64,000 bases of DNA. Source: PCC-6802 sp943367755 (lineage in GTDB: Bacteria; Cyanobacteriota; Cyanobacteriia; Pseudanabaenales; Pseudanabaenaceae). The notes under the pieces were generated by a model that saw nothing but the letters and a program-made list of their open reading frames with translations, was not told where the DNA came from and did not search any database. Made by a program: the position numbers and the translations under genes. The DNA lies in contig CALRKB020000021.1 in assembly GCA_943367755.1 (NCBI GenBank), positions 1 to 64,000 of the forward strand, given 5' to 3'. Positions 44,228 to 53,588 of the stretch are shown here, in pieces. The first letter of the stretch is position 1. The number at the start of each line of letters is the position of its first letter.

Positions 44228-44395
44228 ATGTCAGACGCACCTAAAGAAATCAGAATTTGTTTTATTGGTGAATCGTTTGTCAATGGCACAGGCGATCCAG
44301 AGTTTCTGGGTTGGACAGGTAGAGTGTGTCGCCATGCTGAATTCGCAGCGATCGTTCAAAACTGGGATGGTTGGTTAAACTGGTTTACGCCTTAG
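44228..44395 (+). pseudogene. Internally deleted GDSL/SGNH hydrolase remnant
   Basis: A 55-codon frame. It starts MSDAPKEIRICFIGESFVNG, where IGES is the block-I nucleophile motif of SGNH hydrolases (Gly-Glu-Ser variant), followed by GDPEFLGWTGRV. It then ends with IVQNWDGWLNWFTP, which looks like the C-terminal end of the same family. The middle with the catalytic Asp-His block is missing, so the gene was probably collapsed by an internal deletion, as seen for the amidohydrolase remnant at 10241. Confidence 0.6.
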
Positions 44396-44490
44396 TGACT
44401 GCATCGCATGCCCGTAAAGTTGTGCGATCTCATTTAATTTAGATATTCCAACCCGCTCTCAATCAACCACATTCAATCAAAATCTTCTTT

Positions 44491-45489
44491 ATGACATTAC
44501 CCACTGCTAATCTCGGTCATACTGGATTGACTGTCTCGCGGCTCGCTCTAGGCACTATGACCTTTGGCTTGCAGAGCGACGAAGAAACCTCCAGGGCGAT
44601 CCTCGATACCGCTGCCGACGCCGGCATCAACTTTCTCGATACTGCCGATGTCTATCCAGTAGGTGGTGGTCTGGCTACGGCAGGCCGCACCGAAGAAATT
44701 ATCGGACGCTGGCTGAAAGGCAAACGGGAGCATTTTATCCTGGCGACTAAATGCGTCGGTCAGGTGGGTCCTGCCCCCTGGGATCGAGGAGCTTCGCGCA
44801 AACATATTCTGGATGCGATCGATGCTTCCCTGCGGCGGTTGGACACGGACTACATCGACCTGTATCAGTTGCACTCCGACGATGCCACAACACCTTTGGA
44901 TGAGACACTGGAAGCGCTAGACGCGATCGTGCGTGCGGGTAAGGTGCGTTACATTGGGGTTTCTAACTTCCTGGCGTACCGTCTCAGTCGAGCGTTGGGA
45001 CGTGCCGAGGTTCGTAATCTAACGCGCTTTGTCTCCGTTCAACCCCGCTACAATCTACTGTTCCGCGAAATTGAGCGAGAACTCTTGCCCCTAGCTCAAG
45101 AAGAAGGACTGGGAGTCATCCCCTACAATCCTTTAGCGGGTGGTCTGCTGACGGGCAAACACAATCGCGCTGGGGAGCCAACGCCAGAAACTCGATTTAC
45201 GCTAGGTGCTGCCGCCGAAATTTATCAGAAACGCTACTGGCACGATCGCGAGTTCGATACGGTCGCAGAGTTAAGCACCGTTGCCGATGCGGCGGGATTA
45301 TCGCTGACAACTCTTTCCCTTGCCTGGGTGTTGGCAAATCCGATTATCACGGCTCCCATTATTGGTGCCAGTCGTCCAGAACAATTGACAGACAGTTTGA
45401 AGGCGATCGAAGTCAAACTCGACAATAGTCTGAAACAAAAACTGGACAATATCACCGCCGAATACCGCAAGGGAGATTCTGCTCGTTAG
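44491..45489 (+). CDS. Aldo/keto reductase
   Basis: A 332-residue NADPH-dependent reductase. Asp and Tyr of the tetrad are in FLDTADVYPVGG, Lys in ILATKCVGQ and His in DLYQLHSDD. IPYNPLAGGLLTGKHN and IIGASRPEQLTDSLKAIE are the usual cofactor-site blocks. It belongs to the YghZ/IolS-like branch and is clearly distinct from the Tas-like protein at 8014. It stands between the GDSL remnant and an ABC exporter on the plus strand. Confidence 0.9.
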   Translation: MTLPTANLGHTGLTVSRLALGTMTFGLQSDEETSRAILDTAADAGINFLDTADVYPVGGGLATAGRTEEIIGRWLKGKREHFILATKCVGQVGPAPWDRGASRKHILDAIDASLRRLDTDYIDLYQLHSDDATTPLDETLEALDAIVRAGKVRYIGVSNFLAYRLSRALGRAEVRNLTRFVSVQPRYNLLFREIERELLPLAQEEGLGVIPYNPLAGGLLTGKHNRAGEPTPETRFTLGAAAEIYQKRYWHDREFDTVAELSTVADAAGLSLTTLSLAWVLANPIITAPIIGASRPEQLTDSLKAIEVKLDNSLKQKLDNITAEYRKGDSAR

Positions 45490-45568
45490 AAGCCGTAATT
45501 GATAATCCAATCGAACAAAACCGGACGGCTGAGATAGCCGTCTATTTGCCTATTAGGAAGAAACTGAA

Positions 45569-47437
45569 GTGATACGACGCGATCGCCGTTTTTTAATCGA
45601 AAGAACTCGTTCATCCAAACCTTTTCAAAGGGCTGCGGAAGCTCCTGCATTACCCACAAATCCTGTTGGATTCATTTGGCACTTCGTCAATTATTTCCGC
45701 TGGTGGTATGTGGTAATAGTCATACTGGAGGCACTGCACGCGACCTGCGGCATTATGTTGCCCTACGCAATCGGCGAGATTATTCGGGGCGTGACGCGAT
45801 CGGCGCACGATAATAAACCCGTGCTGGATGCCATGAGCCAACCCCTGATGCTGTTCGTAGCTTTAAGTGTGGGTGAAGTAGCGTTCGGTCGTTCTGCTGG
45901 ACTTTTACAGACCATCCGCCACCCCATCCACCGACAGCATATCGTCCGCTCCCTCTATGCCTACTTGCAACAGCATTCCCATCGGTATCTGAGCAGCAGT
46001 TTTGCTGGAGCCTTGGCACATCGCATCAGCGAAACTTCTCTGGGGGTCACGCAAACGATGGCCATGTTGATTTCTGAATTTATGCCAGTCATCATTGTGT
46101 ATATCGTCTCCACAGCGTTGTTGTATCGTGCCTATCCACCGCTAGCTGCCTTTGTGGGGCTGTGGGCAGTTCTCTTCATCAGTATTTCGTTTTGGCTGGC
46201 AACGCGATGTCGAATTTTTGCACGAAAAGCGGCAGCCGCCCGTAGTGAGACCACGGGCAATATTGTTGATGCTGTGACCAATCTCACTAGTAGCCGACTG
46301 TTTGCCCGCCTGGATTTTGAACGACAATATCTGAACGAACAATTAAGGCGCGAACTAATTGAGGTGAGAAAGTCCAACTGGTACTCGGAGCGCATCCGCT
46401 GGTTTCAGTTCATCTCAGCCGCAATTCTAAAAATCGGCACGCTATTTTACTCGCTCTCCCTTTGGAGTCAGGGAAAGATCTCTGCCGCTGACTTCGTTGT
46501 GGCTACCAGTCTATCGCTATTGATCATTAGTGAAGCCCGTAATTTAAGCAAACGGTTTCTAGAATTCTTCGAACATATCGGCAACGTCAGCAACGGGGTT
46601 TGCACCATTATTCAACCCCACGAAATCATCGATCGCGACAATGCGATCGTCCATCCCATTACTCAGGGGCGGATCGAGTTCCGGCAGGTGCAGTTCAGCT
46701 ATTCACCGGAGAAGCACGTATTCGACAACCTCTCTGTCACCATTCAACCGGGAGAGCGGGTTGGACTGGTGGGCTTCTCTGGATCTGGGAAATCTACTTT
46801 TGTCAATCTGATTTTGCGACTGTTCGATCCCCAATCGGGGCAAATTCTCATCGATGGGGTAGATATCCGCGATATGACCCAGGATGCACTCCATGCCCAG
46901 ATTAGCTTGATCCCCCAAGATCCTTCTCTGTTCCACCGCACCTTGCTGGAAAATATTCGCTATGGACGTTTAGAAGCAACAGAGGCAGAGCTGATCGAAG
47001 CAGCGCGTAAGGCCTATGCTCACGATTTCATCGTACCGATGAGCGATGGCTATCACTCTCTGGTGGGCGAACGTGGCGTCAAATTATCTGGTGGGCAAAG
47101 GCAGCGAATCGCGATCGCCCGGGTCATCCTGAAAAACGCTCCCATCCTCATCCTGGACGAAGCCACTTCTAGCCTGGATTCCATCACGGAAAAAGCGATT
47201 CAGGATACGCTGGACTTAGTCATGCACGATAAAACGGTCATTGTAGTAGCGCATCGACTGTCCACGATTGCCCATCTCGACCGTATTCTAGTCTTCGATC
47301 GGGGGCAAATTATCGAAGATGGTACTCACACCAAACTGCTAGCACAGGGGGGTGCTTACTACCAACTATGGACTATGCAGGCAGGTGGATTTTTACCAGA
47401 AGAAAGCAATCCTAACAGTACGGCAATAACTGCGTGA
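45569..47437 (+). CDS. ABC exporter, fused membrane and ATPase domains
   Basis: A 622-residue half-transporter. Residues about 35-340 contain six membrane segments; the ATPase begins near 370 with IEFRQVQFSYSPEKHVFDNL. Walker A is GFSGSGKST, the signature LSGGQRQRIAIAR, Walker B ILILDEATSSLDSITE, and the switch His VVAHRLSTIAHLDRI. The start codon is GTG. Homodimeric or paired export of a lipid or small molecule is likely. It follows the aldo/keto reductase by 80 bp. Confidence 0.92.
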   Translation: MIRRDRRFLIERTRSSKPFQRAAEAPALPTNPVGFIWHFVNYFRWWYVVIVILEALHATCGIMLPYAIGEIIRGVTRSAHDNKPVLDAMSQPLMLFVALSVGEVAFGRSAGLLQTIRHPIHRQHIVRSLYAYLQQHSHRYLSSSFAGALAHRISETSLGVTQTMAMLISEFMPVIIVYIVSTALLYRAYPPLAAFVGLWAVLFISISFWLATRCRIFARKAAAARSETTGNIVDAVTNLTSSRLFARLDFERQYLNEQLRRELIEVRKSNWYSERIRWFQFISAAILKIGTLFYSLSLWSQGKISAADFVVATSLSLLIISEARNLSKRFLEFFEHIGNVSNGVCTIIQPHEIIDRDNAIVHPITQGRIEFRQVQFSYSPEKHVFDNLSVTIQPGERVGLVGFSGSGKSTFVNLILRLFDPQSGQILIDGVDIRDMTQDALHAQISLIPQDPSLFHRTLLENIRYGRLEATEAELIEAARKAYAHDFIVPMSDGYHSLVGERGVKLSGGQRQRIAIARVILKNAPILILDEATSSLDSITEKAIQDTLDLVMHDKTVIVVAHRLSTIAHLDRILVFDRGQIIEDGTHTKLLAQGGAYYQLWTMQAGGFLPEESNPNSTAITA

Positions 47438-47510
47438 GGGTAGCAAAGCCGTGTACCATTACTCTTAATACACCATACCCCATGGCATATATTCTTCTTT
47501 TGACCTCCCA

Positions 47511-48110
47511 ATGAAATTATTACACCGTCCCGATCTATATAGTTGGTCTGTTTTCAATGCCGAACGTAATATTGATTTCCATAGCGTTGCCTGGATTCGT
47601 CCAGAGGGGAATATATTAATCGATCCTCTACCTCTATCCGAGCACGATTGGGCGCATTTACAGTCTTTAGGCAATGTACAGTGGATTGCGATCACGAATT
47701 CCGATCATCTCAGAGCCAGTCAGGAAATTGCTGAAAAAACGGGTGCTCAAATCGCAGCTCCTGGAGGAGAGAAAGATTCTTTCCCTATTCCGGTACAGCG
47801 TTGGTTAACGGATGGCGACTCGATTGTGACTGGGTTGGACGCGATCGCGTTACATGGTTCGAAAACTCCTGGAGAACTGGCATTTTTGCTGGGAAAAACC
47901 ACGTTAATTACGGGAGATCTGGTGAGAGCACATCAGGCAGGAAGTCTGACAATCTTGCCCGAGCCAAAATTACAAAACCGAGACGAGGCAGTCGCTTCCG
48001 TACGGCGATTGGCAGCACTGGATCGAGTAGATGCCGTATTAGTAGGCGACGGTTGGTCGGTTTTTCGCAATGGACGCGATCGCTTGCTAGAGCTAGCAGC
48101 CACACTTTAA
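47511..48110 (+). CDS. Metallo-beta-lactamase-like protein with reduced metal motif
   Basis: A 199-residue protein. ILIDPLPLSEHDW and WIAITNSDHLRAS correspond to the MBL-fold strand and the HxHxDH loop, but only Asp-His remain where three His plus Asp are usual. TLITGDLVRAHQAG matches the downstream metal Asp block and VDAVLVGDGWSVF the last strand. The protein is therefore probably a non-canonical or inactive MBL-fold member. It lies 73 bp after the ABC exporter on the same strand. No family function is known to me. Confidence 0.65.
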   Translation: MKLLHRPDLYSWSVFNAERNIDFHSVAWIRPEGNILIDPLPLSEHDWAHLQSLGNVQWIAITNSDHLRASQEIAEKTGAQIAAPGGEKDSFPIPVQRWLTDGDSIVTGLDAIALHGSKTPGELAFLLGKTTLITGDLVRAHQAGSLTILPEPKLQNRDEAVASVRRLAALDRVDAVLVGDGWSVFRNGRDRLLELAATL

Positions 48111-48292
48111 TCAGGGTATCGTAACAGGAATTTGCAATTGGCCAGAGTAGCGAGCAGGCTATCGATCTATATGGCGATCGCGTTGCCGCCAAATGCCATG
48201 TCAGGCATGCTTGCCAGCGGAATTTACCCAAACTGCCCCATGCTTGCCTATATATGCCACAATGAATTCAACCTCATTCATGCAGGAAAGCT

Positions 48293-49003
48293 ATGATTAA
48301 TCTTTCCTACGATCCCCAACTGCAACTACCTACGGCTGAGGAATTGCCCCACTCAGACGATACCCCTGTGGATAACGAACTCCAGAACGACATTCCCAAC
48401 TTTATCCTCAATATCTTGCGTCTGATTTGGGAGAAACGTCAGGATTGGTTTTTTGGCGTAGATATGGCTATTTACTACAATCCCACGACACCAGCGATCG
48501 TACCTGACGGTTTCCTGGCAATGGGAGTACCCAGACATAAAGGCGAAGGAGGTCGCTTGAGTTATGTGTTGTGGGAAGAAGAAAATATCATGCCGATATT
48601 GGCTTTAGAGGTTATTTCAGAGAAATACAATAGCGAATACGAAAAGAAGTTAGAGACGTATCAAGATTTAGGAATTTTGTACTACGCCATCTACAATCCT
48701 TTAGCAAGGCAAAAGAGAGGGTATAAGAATCGCCTACCGTTAGAGATATACAAACTGGTTGGCGATCGCTATCAGTTGGTTCCAGGACAAGAGAAAGGAA
48801 CTGTCTGGATGCCAGAAATTTCGCTAGGAATGGGATGCGAGGTGAGGGCGCAAGCTGGTTGGAGGAGGGAGTGGTTGTATCTGTACGATGAAGCAGGGAA
48901 TCGATATTTAACTGCGGAGGAAGTCGCTCAGCAGGAACACCAGCGGGCAGAAAAACTTGCAGCTTACCTGAAATCGCTAGGTATTAATCCCGATGAGATT
49001 TGA
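48293..49003 (+). CDS. Uma2-family PD-(D/E)xK protein (DUF820)
   Basis: A 236-residue protein of the Uma2 restriction-endonuclease-like family, which is greatly expanded in cyanobacteria. IVPDGFLAMGV holds the catalytic Asp, LALEVISEKYNSEYEKKLETY the E-x-K-type block. The C-terminus has a charged helix (EEVAQQEHQRAEKLAAYLKS) with a terminal LGINPDEI, usual for this family. The function of Uma2 proteins is not settled. It seems unrelated to the sulfur genes around it. Confidence 0.9.
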   Translation: MINLSYDPQLQLPTAEELPHSDDTPVDNELQNDIPNFILNILRLIWEKRQDWFFGVDMAIYYNPTTPAIVPDGFLAMGVPRHKGEGGRLSYVLWEEENIMPILALEVISEKYNSEYEKKLETYQDLGILYYAIYNPLARQKRGYKNRLPLEIYKLVGDRYQLVPGQEKGTVWMPEISLGMGCEVRAQAGWRREWLYLYDEAGNRYLTAEEVAQQEHQRAEKLAAYLKSLGINPDEI

Positions 49004-49190
49004 TCGGTAATGTATTCTAACAACGGCGCTACCAAACTTTAGTAAGAAATGCTGCCTGGTAAAAGATGGGGGTTGAGGTAGTGCCCCGCAAAATTTATCC
49101 CTCAAATCGATGCTTTTGCCAAATATGGCGATGCACTTCGCGCTGCGATTCAGTATTGCCGTTGCTTCCTTCATCGTCTTTACAGTACGG

Positions 49191-50684
49191 CTAACGCCCT
49201 GTCAGGTATTCCTCAGCTGCCTTCTCAACCGTAGTACCTTTAAAGAAGTCGCGGTTCAGGCCAGTGTAGAGTTCCAGCGCATGGGTAGACAAGAAATAGC
49301 GCAAATCTTCTTCGCTGATGATTTCCCGTTCTAGCAAGCTATAGGAATTAGAGACTACTGAGGTGATATCCGGGACGTCCCAATGTCCGGCATCGGAGGC
49401 CAGGAATGCCTTGACCCGATCGCCAAAGGGGTTTGCTTTACGATTGAATGCCGCACCTACCCGCGTATCGTCGGATTCTGTGCCAAAGTAGAAATTATTC
49501 AGGAAGCGATCGCGGATATCTTCTTCCCTTGTAATCCCGGCTGCCGCAAATTCATTCAGGTCAGAGCTTGCCTTCTCGAAGAATTCATCCTGTTCTAGGA
49601 ATTGCCCGATTAAGCCCAAGCCATTGCCGATCCCATCAAATCGACCTTTAACTTCTGGACCGCCGTAGCGAATGACATACTCGCGTAGTTCCTCCCGAGC
49701 GACACTGCTGGGGTTATTATTCTCCAGAATTTTAGGATTGCGCGTTTGCCAGTGCCAGATCAAATCGGCGTAAAGACTGGCTCCCCAGGCAGAACCACCT
49801 TCCAGGATGGCAAATTTGAGCGTGGGGAAACGACGGGTTACGCCGCCAAAGAACAGCGATTTGACAAAGGCTTGTCCTGCCGAAGCAAAGTGACCGATGT
49901 GGTTGTACTGGTAATTAGAGATCGAACGGCGAGATGTCCAACCCATCCCTGCGGCATGGGTTGTCGGCACGACTTTCAGCTCTACTGCCTTTGCCCAGAA
50001 CGGATCGTAATCGTAGGCACTATCGAGTCCGAAATTATCCAACCAGGTTGCTTCGCGGCGTACTTCTTCGGGATAGTTGGCGAAAGCAGGAATTACGCGT
50101 TTGACATAACCGGGAATCTGAACCGCTTTTAAGCCCAATTCCTTAACCGCATATTCCAACTCTTCAATCCCTTCCTGTGGTGTATGCAGTGGAATAATCG
50201 CGACTGGTGTCAAGCGATCGCTGTAAGGACGAAAGATATCGGCGTGGTAGAGGTTAGCGGCTCGAACTAAGGCACGTCTTACTTCTTCATTGTCAATGGT
50301 TGCGGCAAAAAGCGATAGGTTGGGATACACCACAGCAAAATCCGAACCAGTTTCTTGCAGGCGTTCGTGCAGAAGTTTGGGCAAATTGATAGTTGCCAGA
50401 TCTAACGTGTTGCTGGTAACGCGAGTCCAGAATGGCGGACGGGCTGTACGGTGTTGGTGGCGCTCTTCTGGAGTTTGGGAGAACCAGCGAGATCGACTGG
50501 GGCCTGGGAATGCTGCGCGGAAGCGATCAACAATCCCCGGCCCCCCTACGTGCTCTAAGTAATCAAAAAAGGCAGGGACGAATTCTTCGGTATGGAAGTC
50601 AGTATCAATAATGGGATACCCCAGTTGCTCGCGAATTTCTGCTGACCGGGTTTTTCTGGTGGGGCGGTCTAATGCAATCGTCAT
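49191..50684 (-). CDS. Amidohydrolase family 2 protein (ACMSD-like), second copy
   Basis: A 497-residue metal-dependent hydrolase. LGYPIIDTDFHTEEFVPAFF is the N-terminal motif with Asp in place of the first His; VVPTTHAAGMGWTSRRSISN and LASDAGHWDVPD carry later ligands; it ends LYTGLNRDFFKGTTVEKAAE. The ATG at 50684 has GGAG eight bases upstream. The enzyme is the closest relative of the dead copy at 10241 and is related to the one at 42543. It stands alone on the minus strand, with an AT-rich region upstream. Confidence 0.9.
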   Translation of the reverse strand: MTIALDRPTRKTRSAEIREQLGYPIIDTDFHTEEFVPAFFDYLEHVGGPGIVDRFRAAFPGPSRSRWFSQTPEERHQHRTARPPFWTRVTSNTLDLATINLPKLLHERLQETGSDFAVVYPNLSLFAATIDNEEVRRALVRAANLYHADIFRPYSDRLTPVAIIPLHTPQEGIEELEYAVKELGLKAVQIPGYVKRVIPAFANYPEEVRREATWLDNFGLDSAYDYDPFWAKAVELKVVPTTHAAGMGWTSRRSISNYQYNHIGHFASAGQAFVKSLFFGGVTRRFPTLKFAILEGGSAWGASLYADLIWHWQTRNPKILENNNPSSVAREELREYVIRYGGPEVKGRFDGIGNGLGLIGQFLEQDEFFEKASSDLNEFAAAGITREEDIRDRFLNNFYFGTESDDTRVGAAFNRKANPFGDRVKAFLASDAGHWDVPDITSVVSNSYSLLEREIISEEDLRYFLSTHALELYTGLNRDFFKGTTVEKAAEEYLTGR

Positions 50685-51298
50685 GATAGGCACTCCTAAA
50701 TAGGTAACAGGTCAAAATGCAGGACTAAGATGGGGAGAAAATTTAATCGGAAGCCTTCTGAAGAGAACATCCTGTTTGGATTAGGATGCTTGCTTCGCAG
50801 TTTGAAACCGAACGAGAATTTCATCTATTCCTTACTTTGCAGACCTAATGCAGCTAGATATGGAACGGAAGAACCAGCAGCAACGTGCTGTATCATTCTG
50901 CTAAATCATCAACTTGCTCGTTATGCACCTCAAAAAGCTCCTCATTCTTAGTCAAGATAAATCGGACATAAATGTCTTTTGTAAAGTTTTATAGAACGCA
51001 AATTTTTAAATCTCGGCCTATAAAATCTTCAAATTTGAAATGTAAATCTACATCATCTCTATCGATTAGTAGTAGATTAACTAAAAACATATTCTTACAA
51101 CTATTTTAAAATTGCAAGTATAGCCAGTCACAAAAATGAAGAATGAAATATTTAAAAAAGATAAATATTTATAGAAATGCCTTTTAGAAAGGAATCTAAA
51201 AGGCTAAGGATATAATTTAAAAGAGTTTTTTGTTATTTTATAAAGTTTAAAACTCAATAAATAGATGGTAAATTAAATAAAATATAAACGGGACTTTT

Positions 51299-51326
51299 AC
51301 TCTTTAAATAATGATTTTTAAAGAGT
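51299..51326 (+). terminator. Rho-independent terminator-like hairpin
   Basis: ACTCTTTAAA (51299-51308) pairs with TTTAAAGAGT (51317-51326) around an eight-base loop and is followed by AATTTTTTG. The stem is AT-rich. It lies about 95 bp after the perfect hairpin at 51179-51204. Confidence 0.45.
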
Positions 51327-51603
51327 AATTTTTTGACTTTTTGAATATATAAAAGGTAAGTATTACACAAACAGAATATACTTAATCTGTTCTCTTGATC
51401 GGGTTATAGAAGTTAAAAGAATGGAAAGTACTTTTATCAATAATTAATTTATATACCTGGCAGAGTAGTTAGGGTATTCCATCAGGGTTGTTATTTTCTT
51501 AGCGATCACTTTGGTGTCATACGGCAACATAGGCAGTTTCAATAAATTTTAATCTTGACTAAATTGATGTAGATGTCGGAGAATAAATTTTACCATAATT
51601 TAG

Positions 51604-51616
51604 TTAGACTATCTAA
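51604..51616. promoter_or_regulatory. MarR-like operator, TTAGACTATCTAA
   Basis: This 13-mer is identical to the middle site before the DrrAB-MarR operon (4192-4204). It lies 40 bp before the start of the TauD remnant, where a repressor site would be expected for the once-intact gene. Confidence 0.5.
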
Positions 51617-51656
51617 TAGTTTGTTTTACATAATCATATAAAGGAGATATAAAGTC

Positions 51657-51758
51657 TTGAGTTCTCAAAACTTTGACATTCGTCCAGTTGCAGGACGGAT
51701 TGGGGCTGAGATTGCAGTGGTCGACCTGAAGACAACCGGTAATACTCCAGATCTGTGA
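51657..51758 (+). pseudogene. N-terminal remnant of a TauD-type dioxygenase
   Basis: AAGGAG followed by a TTG start at 51657 opens 33 codons: SSQNFDIRPVAGRIGAEIAV, then VDL and a stop at 51756-51758. RPVAGRIGAEI-x-x-VDL is the conserved N-terminal motif of TauD/TfdA proteins. The rest of the gene is gone. A fourth TauD gene with its own MarR-like site has been lost here. Confidence 0.75.
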
Positions 51759-51843
51759 ACAAGACCTTTGCAAAGCAAACAACACAATTTTTTCGAAACC
51801 TCGATCTACAGATCCGGGACACCACCGAAAAGGTTATGGGGAA

Positions 51844-52734
51844 TTGGACAGATCGACATCTTCGGTTATTAAACTATCGGAAGCAGCGTGCGGCAAAAGG
51901 GTTGTGGAGAATTCTATTCAGGTTGGCAGCTATTCCTTCAATTACTATACGGTAGGAAATACGAGCAATCCTCCGGTTCTTTTTCTGCATGGGTTTATGG
52001 GGGATTGTCGGGAATTCCAACCCGCTATGGACTGCTTATCCGATCAGTTTTACTGCCTGGCAATCGATTTGCCTGGGCATGGTAAAACGCATTGCCCCGA
52101 TCTCGATCGGTTCTACACAATGGCAAACACAGCTCGCGGGTTAATTGAATTTTTAGAAGCAATGCAGATCGAGAAATGTCATTTGGTTGGCTATTCTATG
52201 GGAGGAAGGCTAGCTTTATACCTTGCGCTCCACTTCTCAACATATTTCCTTAAGGTCGTGCTCGAATCGTCCTCTCCAGGCCTAAAAACACCAAAAGAAA
52301 GGAGCGATCGCCTGCATAGCGATCTAAAGTTGGTCAAAGCACTGGAAATGGAAGATTTTTCATCGTTCTTGGCAAAATGGTACGACCAACCCCTATTTGA
52401 TTCTATTCGGGTACGTCCGAATTTCGGGCAGTTGGTCGAACAGCGGCGGCAAAATTCCCCATTGGGTCTAGCTAGATCGCTGCGCAATTTCAGCACTGGA
52501 TGCCAGCCTTCATTATGGGAAAAGCTCCGGCACAACAGAATTCCTCTGCTCCTACTAGTTGGTGAATTGGATAAAAAATTTGCAGCTATTAATGCGGAAA
52601 TGGCTGGCCTGTACGAATACGCAAAATTAACAACCGTTCCTGACTGCGGTCATAATATTCACTTTGAGTATGTAGATTTATTTATTCAGGAAATCGAACG
52701 GTTTCTGCTTTTTCCCAGATCGCCACCTGCATAA
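51844..52734 (+). CDS. Alpha/beta hydrolase, MenH-like
   Basis: A hydrolase of about 296 residues. VLFLHGFMGDCREFQPAMDC is the oxyanion region; the nucleophile Ser is in LVGYSMGGRLALYLAL, the acid in LLLVGELDKKF, and the His in DCGHNIHFEYVD. GYSMGGRLAL is typical for MenH (SHCHC synthase of menaquinone/phylloquinone synthesis). The TTG start at 51844 is uncertain; the region before it is disrupted. No other men genes are in the window, so another esterase role is possible. Confidence 0.75.
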   Translation: MDRSTSSVIKLSEAACGKRVVENSIQVGSYSFNYYTVGNTSNPPVLFLHGFMGDCREFQPAMDCLSDQFYCLAIDLPGHGKTHCPDLDRFYTMANTARGLIEFLEAMQIEKCHLVGYSMGGRLALYLALHFSTYFLKVVLESSSPGLKTPKERSDRLHSDLKLVKALEMEDFSSFLAKWYDQPLFDSIRVRPNFGQLVEQRRQNSPLGLARSLRNFSTGCQPSLWEKLRHNRIPLLLLVGELDKKFAAINAEMAGLYEYAKLTTVPDCGHNIHFEYVDLFIQEIERFLLFPRSPPA

Positions 52735-52804
52735 TTTCTACTTCAGGATCGAATCTAAAGGAATTAATCTGAAATTCCGCAAACTACTTTTGAGGAGGTT
52801 AATA

Positions 52805-53542
52805 ATGGCAGGCAAATTAGAAGGGAAAGTAGCGATTATTACGGGTGCTTCCGCTGGTATTGGGGAAGCCACGGCGATCGCTTTTGCGGCAGAAGGGGCA
52901 AAGGTCGCGATCGCGGCGCGGCGAGTAGAACGATTAGCCAGTCTAGCAGAACGTATTGAAGCTTCTGGAGGTAAGGTATTACAGGTTGCAACCGACGTCA
53001 CCGACGAAGCCCAAGTACAAACTCTAATCGAAAAAACTAAAGCAACATTTGGGCGGATCGATATTCTCGTGAATAACGCTGGTATTGCCTTCACAGGAGA
53101 GATTGCCAATGCCAACACCGCCGATTGGCGGCGCATGATCGATGTAAACATCTTGGGTGTAATGTATGCCACCCATGCGGTGCTGCCGATTTTGAAGGAA
53201 CAGCAGTCCGGTCATATCGTCAATATCTCTTCGGTGGCGGGGCGCACGGTGCGGGTAGGCGTTGGCGCGTACAATGTGACAAAATGGGGCGTGAACGCCT
53301 TTTCCGAAGCGTTGCGATTGGAACTGACACCCCATAACATTCGCGTCACGATTATCGAACCGGGGATGGTCAACACGGAAATTAATGCCCACATTACCGA
53401 CTCCAAGAGCCAGACATTGCGGCAGTCTATCACTCCTTTAGAAAGTGAAGATGTGGCAGCGGCGATCGCCTATGCCGTCACCCAACCACCCCGCGTGAAC
53501 GTAAATGAAATTCTGATTCGCCCCACCACTCAATACTGGTAA
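52805..53542 (+). CDS. SDR family oxidoreductase (YdfG-like)
   Basis: A 245-residue classical short-chain dehydrogenase. The cofactor motif is TGASAGIGEATAIAFA, NNAGIAFTGEI follows, and the catalytic Ser-Tyr-Lys are in NISSVAGRTVRVGVGAYNVTKWG. A perfect GAGGAGG Shine-Dalgarno precedes the ATG at 52805. It starts a compact plus-strand row with HAD, ComB and DODA genes. The Arg-rich GARRVERL segment after the first strands suggests NADP preference. Confidence 0.92.
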   Translation: MAGKLEGKVAIITGASAGIGEATAIAFAAEGAKVAIAARRVERLASLAERIEASGGKVLQVATDVTDEAQVQTLIEKTKATFGRIDILVNNAGIAFTGEIANANTADWRRMIDVNILGVMYATHAVLPILKEQQSGHIVNISSVAGRTVRVGVGAYNVTKWGVNAFSEALRLELTPHNIRVTIIEPGMVNTEINAHITDSKSQTLRQSITPLESEDVAAAIAYAVTQPPRVNVNEILIRPTTQYW

Positions 53543-53588
53543 AAAAGTAATATACCTTATGGCATTTTTCCCACTGGAGAGCTAAATT

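Larger units (their letters stand above)
50694..51656. other. AT-rich spacer with regulatory sites and hairpins, no gene seen
   Basis: Nearly 1 kb without a convincing gene; the part from about 50950 is much richer in A+T than the neighbouring genes. It holds a variant of the recurring motif (51063-51081, CGATTAGTAGTAGATTAAC), a perfect 10-bp hairpin at 51179-51204 (GCCTTTTAGA/TCTAAAAGGC), a second one at 51299-51326 followed by TTTTTTG, and a MarR-like palindrome at 51604-51616. A hidden small RNA is possible. Confidence 0.45.

Noticed and set aside
49004..49190. Open stretch ending in FAKYGDALRAAIQYC in the gap between Uma2 and the amidohydrolase
   Set aside because: It could be the end of a lost gene, but I could not match it to a family and it has no start.
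50730..50951. 73-codon plus-strand frame upstream of the amidohydrolase
   Set aside because: No Shine-Dalgarno, no family, and it runs through the probable promoter region of the divergent gene.
51755..51955. 66-codon frame between the TauD remnant and the MenH-like gene
   Set aside because: Starts on a GTG overlapping the remnant's stop and overlaps the hydrolase start; no family similarity. It could be decayed sequence but nothing supports a gene.
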